Shown here: one piece after another, positions 1-4,838 of the stretch
Position numbering within the stretch: position 1 is the stretch's first letter
Layout: each line of letters opens with the position of its first letter
From: Halovivax sp.
Lineage (GTDB): Archaea > Halobacteriota > Halobacteria > Halobacteriales > Natrialbaceae
Direction: 5' to 3'
DNA: 5,375 nucleotides
Assembly: GCA_007119345.1 (NCBI GenBank)
Contig: SKPV01000290.1
Coordinates: 1 to 5,375, forward strand
Translations under genes and position numbers: made by a program
The notes under the pieces: generated by a model
What the model was told of the DNA's origin: nothing
Database searches by the model: none
Seen by the model: the letters and a program-made list of their open reading frames with translations, nothing else

Positions 1-358
1 GCGGATCGCGGCGGCCTACGACACCCTCGTCGCGGACCGGCTCGCGGCGATCGATCGCCGCGTCGAGACGGCGTTCCGTGAGCGCGAACACGCCGCCGAG
101 ACGGACGCCGTCACTGAGCGAGCGGCCCGGGCCCGCATCGGCGACCTGGAAGCCCGGATCGACCGGGCCTACGAGCGTCGCGTCGAGCGCGAGCTCGAGT
201 CGCTCGAGGCGCGCATCGACGACGCCTACCGGGACGTCGAGGCCGAGGCGCGAATCGCGGCCGGGACGGCCGAGGCCAGGCGCCTGCGGATCGTCGTCGC
301 CGCGCTGCTCGCGCTACTCCTGGTCGGCGCCGCGATCGTCGTCTTCCTGCTCCTGTAG
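1..358 (+). CDS. C-terminal part of a coiled-coil protein with a terminal membrane helix; probable exonuclease VII large subunit
   Basis: The open frame enters the window already running (first full codon at 2) and ends at TAG 356-358, giving 118 visible residues. Residues 1-95 are almost entirely charged and Ala-rich helix with heptad-like spacing and a loosely repeated ARIDxAY motif (about 51-57 and 70-76), so a long coiled coil is likely. Residues 97-118 are an uninterrupted hydrophobic stretch of Val, Ala, Leu, Ile and Phe ending at the stop, a probable single membrane helix. The next gene, 99 bases downstream on the same strand, matches XseB. In bacteria, the C-terminal half of the large subunit XseA is a coiled coil that binds XseB, so this is plausibly the end of xseA. 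The catalytic part lies outside the window and a membrane tail is not standard for XseA. The alternative is an unrelated tail-anchored coiled-coil protein. The coding call is firm; the identity is inferred from context. Confidence 0.7.
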   Translation, partial: RIAAAYDTLVADRLAAIDRRVETAFREREHAAETDAVTERAARARIGDLEARIDRAYERRVERELESLEARIDDAYRDVEAEARIAAGTAEARRLRIVVAALLALLLVGAAIVVFLLL

Positions 359-457
359 CGCGACGCGATCCCGACTCGGTCCGCGCCGGCCCGGACCGGA
401 GGGGAACCGCGCTCGCCCTGGCGTAGTTTCAAGACGATCGACCCGCATCCGAGTCGT

Positions 458-676
458 ATGACCGCGGACGCCGACGTCGACATCGGGAGCCGGATCGAGC
501 GCCTCGAAGAGATCGCCGAGACGCTCGAGGACGGAGAGATCGGACTGGAAACCGCGAAGGAGCTCCGCGAGGAGGCCGACGAGCACCTCGAGGCACTGGG
601 CGAGGCGTTGGACGCCGGCGAGGGCGACATCATCGAACTCGACGGCGAGGAGATCGACCCGGACGACACGGGATGA
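458..676 (+). CDS. xseB: Exodeoxyribonuclease VII small subunit (XseB)
   Basis: This 72-residue acidic protein is close to the usual 70-80 residues of XseB. Residues 12-52 form two helices with the family pattern: IERLEEIAETLEDGEIGLE matches the XseB consensus of a Leu-Glu-x-Ile helix, a Leu-Glu-x-Gly-Glu-x-x-Leu-Glu turn and a second helix. The C-terminus (GDIIELDGEEIDPDDTG) is acidic and probably flexible. In the bacterial enzyme several XseB copies coat the coiled coil of XseA, and the complex degrades single-stranded DNA in the cytoplasm. The neighbour just upstream ends in a long coiled coil, which suits the partner. The ATG at 458 is the only reasonable start and has no Shine-Dalgarno site. 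A weak AT-rich stretch at 427-433 lies about 28 bases upstream, so a leaderless transcript of its own is possible, although read-through from the upstream gene is equally likely. Confidence 0.85.
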   Translation: MTADADVDIGSRIERLEEIAETLEDGEIGLETAKELREEADEHLEALGEALDAGEGDIIELDGEEIDPDDTG

Positions 677-680
677 GCGG

Positions 681-690
681 GACCGCGGTC
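681..690. repeat. 10-bp perfect palindrome between convergent genes
   Basis: GACCGCGGTC is its own reverse complement and lies four bases after the xseB stop, inside the 120-bp gap between two convergent genes (677-796). The gap has no other recognisable element and no T-run typical of archaeal terminators on either strand. In DNA this GC-rich the palindrome may be chance. Confidence 0.3.
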
Positions 691-796
691 CGGCCATCGG
701 TCGTCCGTCCGCCGACGTTGCCGAACCCTCGATCCGGCCCGCCCGGTCGCGCCTCGACGAGCGAGCGGCCGGGATCGGCGCCCCGCCGTCCGGTCG

Positions 797-1159
797 CTAC
801 GTCCCGCGATACCGCGCCTGCATCGCGTCCAGTTCGCAGCGCACGCACGGGTCGTCGGCGAAACAGGCCCGATCGTCGTACGGACACTCGCGTTCGTCGA
901 CCGAGACCGAGAGGTGACGTTTCTGGCGCTCCCAGTCGCGTTCCCACGCGTCGACGTCCATCTCGGCGGACGTGAACACGACGTCGCCGTCCCGGTCGAC
1001 GATCTTCGCGGCGGCGACGGCGTCCGCGCGCTCCCTGACGATCTCGATCGCGGCCTCGTAGGAACCGCACCGGATCACCCGGTTCTCGCCGGCGTCGCGC
1101 AGCAGTCGGACCGTGATCCGGCCGTCGGTCTCTTCCGTGGGCTCCAGGCCGCGGGTCAC
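797..1159 (-). CDS. Conserved-looking small protein with a C-terminal four-cysteine cluster, function unknown
   Basis: I do not recognise this 120-residue acidic protein. Residues 14-65 read as a small alpha/beta domain: a strand (RITVRLL), a helix (YEAAIEIVRERADAVAAA), then two strands around DRDGDVVFTS. The C-terminal third contains Cys92, Cys99, Cys105 and Cys108 in the spacing C-x6-C-x5-C-x2-C, which could bind one zinc ion; Cys31 stands apart. The start is GTG at 1159. An AT-rich box on the minus strand at 1183-1190 is centred 27 bases upstream, which predicts a leaderless transcript beginning at this GTG. An ATG at 1170 opens only a four-codon frame (MDDA) whose TGA overlaps the GTG. 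The gene converges on xseB and diverges from the winged-helix gene. A nucleic-acid or protein-binding role is possible but not shown. Confidence 0.75.
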   Translation of the reverse strand: MTRGLEPTEETDGRITVRLLRDAGENRVIRCGSYEAAIEIVRERADAVAAAKIVDRDGDVVFTSAEMDVDAWERDWERQKRHLSVSVDERECPYDDRACFADDPCVRCELDAMQARYRGT

Positions 1160-1182
1160 GCGTCGTCCATTCCGGCCCGCTC

Positions 1183-1190
1183 GAAAAATC
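1183..1190 (-). promoter_or_regulatory. Probable TATA box of the cysteine-cluster gene
   Basis: On the minus strand the box reads GATTTTTC, preceded by the purine-rich stretch CCGGAAG that could act as a BRE. Its centre is about 27 bases upstream of the GTG at 1159, the spacing expected between an archaeal TATA box and a transcription start, so the mRNA is probably leaderless. Confidence 0.5.
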
Positions 1191-1269
1191 CTTCCGGCTG
1201 ATGACGAATTCGAAATCGTACTTGAGGGGTGCTATCGACGCCCTGTTCGAAGCGTACACAGGATACATC

Positions 1270-1277
1270 CATATATC
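1270..1277 (+). promoter_or_regulatory. Probable TATA box of the winged-helix/toxin operon
   Basis: CATATATC is the clearest AT-rich box in the region 1160-1323, which is itself less GC-rich than the flanking genes. A start site about 26 bases downstream would fall near 1300, leaving a leader of roughly 24 bases before the ATG at 1324. Two copies of GTACACA (1254-1260 and 1299-1305) sit on either side of the box and could be operator half-sites. Confidence 0.5.
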
Positions 1278-1323
1278 ACGTCTATCGGATGCACTCGAGT
1301 ACACACCGACGAACTCGTCGCGT

Positions 1324-1674
1324 ATGTCCATCGACATCGACCGGTTCGACGAGTCGTCGCCGGAAGAGCTCGGGGGGCTGAGCAACGCCGAGCTCGTTCT
1401 CCGGTTCCGCTACCACAACAGGGACCGGGCGTGGAAGGCCAGGGAGATCGCCCGACGGACCGAGGTGAACGAAAACTCGATCCACCCCGTCCTCTCGCGG
1501 CTCGAAGAGCGGGAACTCGTCCGCCACAAGGGACCGTACTGGGCCATCACGGACGATCTCGATCGGCTCCGCCGCGCATACGATACCCATGGGACGATGG
1601 AGCGCTTCGACGACCTGTACGGCGAGGAAGACCCGGACGAGTGGATCGAGGCGAGCGAACGGGACGAAGAGTGA
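1324..1674 (+). CDS. Winged helix-turn-helix (MarR-like) regulator, probable antitoxin of a PemK/MazF-type module
   Basis: This is a 116-residue cytoplasmic DNA-binding protein. Residues 18-80 form the winged helix: helix 1 LSNAELVLRFRYHN, then AWKAREIARRTEV (positioning helix), NENSIHPVLSRLEERELV (recognition helix) and the wing HKGPYWAI. The acidic tail (residues 98-116, EEDPDEWIEASERDEE at the end) would fit a toxin-binding segment. In haloarchaea, small MarR-like proteins of this shape commonly precede PemK/MazF-like genes. Here the stop (1672-1674) overlaps the GTG of such a gene by four bases (GTGA), so the two are translationally coupled. The frame is open back to 1201, but ATG 1324 is preferred: the TATA-like box at 1270-1277 would otherwise lie inside the gene, and the first 41 residues of the long form do not fit the acidic style of the rest. 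The gene probably represses its own promoter, by analogy with other toxin-antitoxin operons. A plain regulator without an active toxin is the other reading. Confidence 0.85.
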   Translation: MSIDIDRFDESSPEELGGLSNAELVLRFRYHNRDRAWKAREIARRTEVNENSIHPVLSRLEERELVRHKGPYWAITDDLDRLRRAYDTHGTMERFDDLYGEEDPDEWIEASERDEE

Positions 1675-2021
1675 CGCTGGAGTGCGGAACGATCGTCTTC
1701 GCGGCCGATCAGTTCAAAGACGGAGAACCGGGGCGTCCGTGAGTGATCATCAGCACGGCCGATACGCCGTTTCACGGCGAGCAGTTCGTCGCGCTCACGC
1801 TGTCGACGAAAACGTGGTACGGCGAGCGGATCCCGATCGACGACGGGGACCTGATCGAGGGCGGCCTCCCGAAACCGAGTTCGATCCTCCCCTGGGCGGT
1901 CGCCTCCATCGCCGACGACGACGTCCGTCGCGAACTGAAACGACTGCGAGCGGACGTCGTCGACGCGACCGTGACACGGTTCGCGGCGTCCCTCGGAATC
2001 GATCCGGAACGGGCTCGGTGA
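1671..2021 (+). pseudogene. PemK/MazF-family toxin gene interrupted by an in-frame TGA at codon 24
   Basis: The 117-codon frame from GTG 1671 to TGA 2019-2021 reads as a complete haloarchaeal PemK/MazF-like endoribonuclease toxin except for TGA at 1740-1742. Before it, 23 codons give CGTIVFAADQFKDGEPGRP, the family's first beta hairpin with the Arg-Pro whose Arg is catalytic in MazF. After it comes VIISTADTPFHGEQFVALTL, the next strand and the family's PFHGEQ signature, then the Ser/Thr-rich strand LTLSTKTW and the C-terminal helices. From memory, relatives read Arg-Pro-Trp-(Leu/Val)-Val-Ile/Val-Ser here, so the TGA stands where Trp (TGG) is expected; a single G-to-A change explains it, with no frameshift. 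The gene overlaps the antitoxin stop by four bases. GTG 1743 follows the TGA directly, so a 92-residue C-terminal piece might be made by reinitiation, but it would lack the catalytic Arg. The gene is most likely an inactivated toxin; a sequencing error or a functional split gene is less likely. Confidence 0.8.
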
Positions 2022-2400
2022 GCGGGTGTGAACGTGCGCGGTAACTCGACCGTTCGACAGGAAGTAGCCTCGGTGTCTTCGGATCGTTCGTCGGCGGATG
2101 CGAGGCTATGTCCGACGACCCGATCAGTTCACCTGGACCCGCCATCTTGTTAGATCCACTCCAGAGAAACCGACCGAGACGCCCACTTCTGCGGTCGGAA
2201 TTGTGGTCAACCCCGCAAAAGTAAACCCCGAGTGACGAGCACCGGCGGCGAATCGGCCGCGCTCGAGGCCGCCGACGGGCCGACGGTCGATCGGCGGGAG
2301 CGACCCGCAGGAGACGACGGGGGAAGGCCCCGCGTCAGTCGGGACGCAGCGACCGGTCGGTCGGGGCGCAGTGACCGGTCGGTCGGAGCGCAGCGACGGG
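2022..2400. other. Intergenic region without a convincing gene; AT-richer patch, hairpin and inverted repeat
   Basis: No frame here has the composition of the neighbouring genes. From about 2140 to 2230 the DNA is clearly less GC-rich. It holds a possible hairpin (CCGACCG at 2170-2176 pairing with CGGTCGG at 2192-2198) and two copies of AACCCCG 15 bases apart (2209-2215 and 2224-2230). Upstream, TAGCCTCG (2065-2072) is repeated inverted as CGAGGCTA (2101-2108). A 38-codon frame (2108-2224) opens with a plausible MSDDP but continues basic and uses codons rare in the window, so it is not called. The right end is the 22-bp tandem repeat described separately. The patch may be a remnant of acquired DNA or a small RNA locus; nothing decides this. 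Confidence 0.4.
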
Positions 2401-2429
2401 TCAGTCGGGGCGCAGCGACGGGTCCGTCG
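2333..2429. repeat. 22-bp tandem repeat across the 3' end of the nucleotidase gene
   Basis: Three full 22-base units lie at 2351-2372, 2373-2394 and 2395-2416, with a partial unit on each side (2333-2350 and 2417-2429). Units differ from each other at only a few positions; the common form is GACSGGTC-RGTCGGRGCGCAGY. Units 1 and 2 begin with the palindrome GACCGGTC. The last one and a half units are coding on the minus strand and specify the C-terminal DPSLRPD plus the stop; the rest lies just downstream of that gene. The unit length is not a multiple of three, so each copy shifts the frame. Confidence 0.9.
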
Positions 2430-4479
2430 TGTCGACGGTGGCCTTCAGTTTGAAGTAGTCCCAGGTGGCAGCGACGGGGAGCTCCATGAGTTCGCCGTCG
2501 TCGCGGTAGTCGTAGTACTCCTCGTCGGGGTCGAAACCGCCGAAGACGCGGAGATCGAGGTCATCGTCGCCGGCGACCAGCGGCTGGAGGTCGCTCGTCC
2601 GGAAGCCGATCCACAGGTCGTCGCCCTCGACCGAGACGCTCGCGGGCTCGAGACGTTCGTAGTCCTCCGCGAGCGCGTAGAACGTCTCGACGCCCTCGAT
2701 CGCCTCGGCACCCTCGGGTACCGGGAACCGCAACAGCGTCTCGCCCCGCCGTCGGACGACCTCGCGGTGCTCCCCGACGTCCTCGTCCACGCGGAGGATG
2801 CGCCCCTCGATCTCGGGGTCGACGGTCCCGCGCTCTTCGAGACGGTCCAGGACGAACGGGCCGAGGTACTGCCCCGAGTGGACGACGATCTCGCCTTCCT
2901 CGCCGAGGATCGAGCGACCGATCTCGAAGTCGTTGCTCGCGACGAGGTACGTGTCGTCGGCCGCGAGCGGTTCACCGCCGACGAACGCGGAGAGGAGCTC
3001 GCTCTCGCCGTCGTGGCCGCGCCACTCGTACTGGAGACCGGACACCTGGATCGCCGGCTGCGCGCCGAAGGTGCTGCCGTCGGAGAGCGGCCGAGTGACG
3101 TCCTCGAGGTACCGAGACAGGACCTCGCCGGTCACCTCGACGACCTCGATCTCGTTGGGGAACGGCAGCACGTTCATCACGTCGAGCCCCGTGATCTCGC
3201 CGGGGCCGTACGTGGCGTTCGAGCGGATGCCGCCGGCGTTCTGGATCGCGACGTCGACGTCGAGCTCGTCGCCGCCGACCTCGCGCATGACGTCGGTCAT
3301 GAGGTTGCCCCACCGGCTCTCGCGCGCGTAGTTCGTGTCGAACGTGGCGTCGAGCTCGACCGCGGACTCGAAGAAGGGGCGCCCCAGCCGCTCCTCGAGA
3401 TCCGCGATCCACTCGTCCGCGTGCTCGCGGAGGAACTCGTCCTCCTCGACGTCGTGGACGTCGACCGGGCGGTGGTTCTCGTGATCGCTCGGCGGATCCT
3501 CGAACTCCCCGTTGTAGAAGTCGACGCGTTCCCAGTCGACCAGCTCGCCGGAGGCGACGTCGAACGTCAGCCGGCCGAGGTGGTCGAACTCGTCGTCGAA
3601 CTCGCTGAGCACCGTTCCGTCCCCCCGCACCTCCGGTTCCTCGAACAGGGTCCCCGAGTGCGAGCCGACGATGGCGTCGAGGCCGTCGACCGCGTCCGCG
3701 ACCTCGCGCTGTCTCCCCGTCGAGAGGTGGAGCGCGCCGACGACGAAGTCCGCGCCCTCGTCGTTTCTGAGGGCGTCGACGGCCGCTTCGGCGGCCTCGA
3801 TCGTGTCGAGAACCTGCCAGTCGTCGGGGTAGTCCGTGATGGCGTGGAAGTTGTCGGTGCCGAGACCGAAGACGCCGACGGTGACGTCCCCGACCGCGAT
3901 CGTCGTCCACCGTTCGGTGCCGGGGATCGGCTCCCCCTCGTCCGTGAGGAGGTTCGCGACGACCCACGGAAACGTGCTCTCCTCGAACCGTTCGATCGCG
4001 ACGTCGGCGCCGAAGTCGAACTCGTGGTTGCCGACGCCGATCGCCGCCGGCTCCATGTAGTTGAGCGCCGGAATCACGTGCTCGCCCTGGAACTCGAGGC
4101 CGAGCAGCGAGGGCGCGAGGTCGTCGCCGATCCCGAGGAAGATCGCGTTCTCGTGTTCGTCGCGGAGCGCGTCGACCATCGTGTGGTAGCGAGCGACGTT
4201 CTTCTCGGGATCGGCCGCATCCTCGAAGCGGCCGTGGAAGTGGGTGTCGTGGACGATCGTCAACGTGTCCCCCGACGTCGCCCCCGCCGTACCGGCCGCC
4301 CCGATCGCGCCGGCCGCTCCCAGCGAGACGCCCGCCGTCGTGGCGACGAATTCGCGCCTGCTCTGCGCGAATCGTCCGTCCGGATCTCCGCGCGGTTCGT
4401 CCGAGTCGTCGCGCCGTTCCACCGAGTCGTTGGATCGTTTCACCGAGTCGTCCCGCCCGTTCGGATCGTGCCGAGACAT
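2401..4479 (-). CDS. Tat-exported 5'-nucleotidase / 2',3'-cyclic nucleotide phosphodiesterase (UshA family)
   Basis: The 692-residue protein likely removes phosphate from extracellular nucleotides to recover nucleosides and phosphate. Residues 1-38 are a charged repeat-rich leader; SRREFV (40-45) with the following Gly/Ala core to about 69 is a Tat signal without a lipobox Cys. Residues 72-325 are the calcineurin-like metallophosphatase domain: VHDTHFHG (Asp78, His80), GIGDD (Asp119), GVGNHEFDFG (Asn151, His152), ALHLS (His251) and VGSHSG (His274). The last motif has Gly where UshA has Gln and many relatives have His. Residues about 368-566 are the substrate-binding C-terminal domain, with RESRWGNLMTDVMR, NAGGIRSN (Arg419) and NVLPFPNEIE. 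About 125 residues beyond it are not part of the usual two-domain enzyme. ATG 4479 is chosen over GTG 4494 because an A/T box at 4508-4516 predicts transcription from about 4486. The gene stands alone, with no partner on its strand. Nucleotide specificity is not predictable. Confidence 0.92.
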   Translation of the reverse strand: MSRHDPNGRDDSVKRSNDSVERRDDSDEPRGDPDGRFAQSRREFVATTAGVSLGAAGAIGAAGTAGATSGDTLTIVHDTHFHGRFEDAADPEKNVARYHTMVDALRDEHENAIFLGIGDDLAPSLLGLEFQGEHVIPALNYMEPAAIGVGNHEFDFGADVAIERFEESTFPWVVANLLTDEGEPIPGTERWTTIAVGDVTVGVFGLGTDNFHAITDYPDDWQVLDTIEAAEAAVDALRNDEGADFVVGALHLSTGRQREVADAVDGLDAIVGSHSGTLFEEPEVRGDGTVLSEFDDEFDHLGRLTFDVASGELVDWERVDFYNGEFEDPPSDHENHRPVDVHDVEEDEFLREHADEWIADLEERLGRPFFESAVELDATFDTNYARESRWGNLMTDVMREVGGDELDVDVAIQNAGGIRSNATYGPGEITGLDVMNVLPFPNEIEVVEVTGEVLSRYLEDVTRPLSDGSTFGAQPAIQVSGLQYEWRGHDGESELLSAFVGGEPLAADDTYLVASNDFEIGRSILGEEGEIVVHSGQYLGPFVLDRLEERGTVDPEIEGRILRVDEDVGEHREVVRRRGETLLRFPVPEGAEAIEGVETFYALAEDYERLEPASVSVEGDDLWIGFRTSDLQPLVAGDDDLDLRVFGGFDPDEEYYDYRDDGELMELPVAATWDYFKLKATVDTTDPSLRPD
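4390..4452 (-). repeat. Three 21-bp coding repeats ahead of the Tat signal
   Basis: Units at 4432-4452, 4411-4431 and 4390-4410 (gene order) encode DDSVKRS, NDSVERR and DDSDEPR. All share the core ACGACTCGG. The unit is a multiple of three and keeps the frame. The repeat lies at residues 10-30, between the start and the twin-arginine motif at 41-42, and lengthens the region before the signal peptide. It probably arose by local duplication. Confidence 0.85.
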
Positions 4480-4507
4480 ACGATATCGTGACACACACTC
4501 GTACGTG

Positions 4508-4516
4508 ACTTTTTCG
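4508..4516 (-). promoter_or_regulatory. Probable TATA box of the 5'-nucleotidase gene
   Basis: On the minus strand the box reads CGAAAAAGT. Its centre is 33 bases from ATG 4479, so transcription from about 4486 would leave a leader of only a few bases. A perfect 10-bp palindrome, ACGATATCGT (4480-4489), sits directly before the ATG and overlaps the predicted start site, so it could serve as a repressor site. Confidence 0.45.
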
Positions 4517-4804
4517 ATCGGTTCTCAGCTATCCGAATGAGTTTCGGTATTCCGGATGGTCGCCGACCGTGCGCTCGATGGAGGCGGTCGGATCGACGGG
4601 TCGGCGTCCGTGGTGATCGCGATCGATCGCCGCCGGAAGCGGACGGTGAAGGCTCGGTTCGGCGAGCGGATCGCGAGTGATCGCCGCCGGGAGCGATCGA
4701 CGAGGCGTCGCCGGCGACGGAACGTATTCGACGCCGATCGGCGCGCGAACGGCCGACCACCGCCCCGAAGCCGACCGACACACCGACCGTCCGGCACGAC
4801 CCCC

Positions 4805-4813
4805 ACTTATTTG
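4805..4813 (+). promoter_or_regulatory. Probable TATA box of the CARF-like gene
   Basis: ACTTATTTG is an isolated AT-rich box in GC-rich DNA. Its centre is 30 bases upstream of ATG 4839, so the transcript would begin within a few bases of the start codon. No Shine-Dalgarno site precedes the ATG, which agrees with a leaderless or nearly leaderless mRNA. Confidence 0.6.
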
Positions 4814-4838
4814 ACAAGAGAACGCATCGCACACACCG

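Larger units (their letters stand above)
4495..4838. other. Divergent intergenic region with a 17-bp direct repeat; no gene seen
   Basis: This stretch separates the nucleotidase (-) from the CARF-like gene (+) and holds both promoters at its ends. In between, GATCGCCGCCGGAAGCG (4625-4641) recurs with one change at 4679-4695; both copies are preceded by GCGA two bases earlier. Minus-strand frames through here are Arg/Ser-rich, unlike haloarchaeal proteins, and are not called. No tRNA, terminator or insertion-sequence end was recognised. Confidence 0.5.

Noticed and set aside
1156..1170. Four-codon upstream frame MDDA overlapping the GTG start on the minus strand
   Set aside because: The promoter spacing predicts transcription starting at the GTG itself, so the ATG would lie outside the mRNA; the overlap looks accidental.
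1201..1323. N-terminal extension of the winged-helix gene from ATG 1201
   Set aside because: The extension would place the best TATA-like box inside the coding region, and its residues do not resemble the family's usual short acidic N-terminus.
1740..1742. TGA read as selenocysteine or as a recoded sense codon
   Set aside because: Haloarchaea are not known to use selenocysteine, the family has Trp and not Cys here, and other genes in the window use TGA as a true stop.
2108..2224. 38-codon + frame beginning MSDDP in the intergenic gap
   Set aside because: After the first five residues it is basic, uses TTA, TTG and AGA codons unlike neighbouring genes, and has no ribosome site or TATA box at a sensible distance.
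2333..2429. Tandem repeat as a CRISPR array
   Set aside because: The units are contiguous with no spacers and differ from one another.
2371..4491. Very long open frame on the + strand, antisense to the nucleotidase
   Set aside because: Its Val/Asp/Arg-heavy translation is the usual shadow of a GC-rich acidic gene read backwards. The minus-strand frame has a Tat signal and all the nucleotidase motifs, while this one has no recognisable domain.
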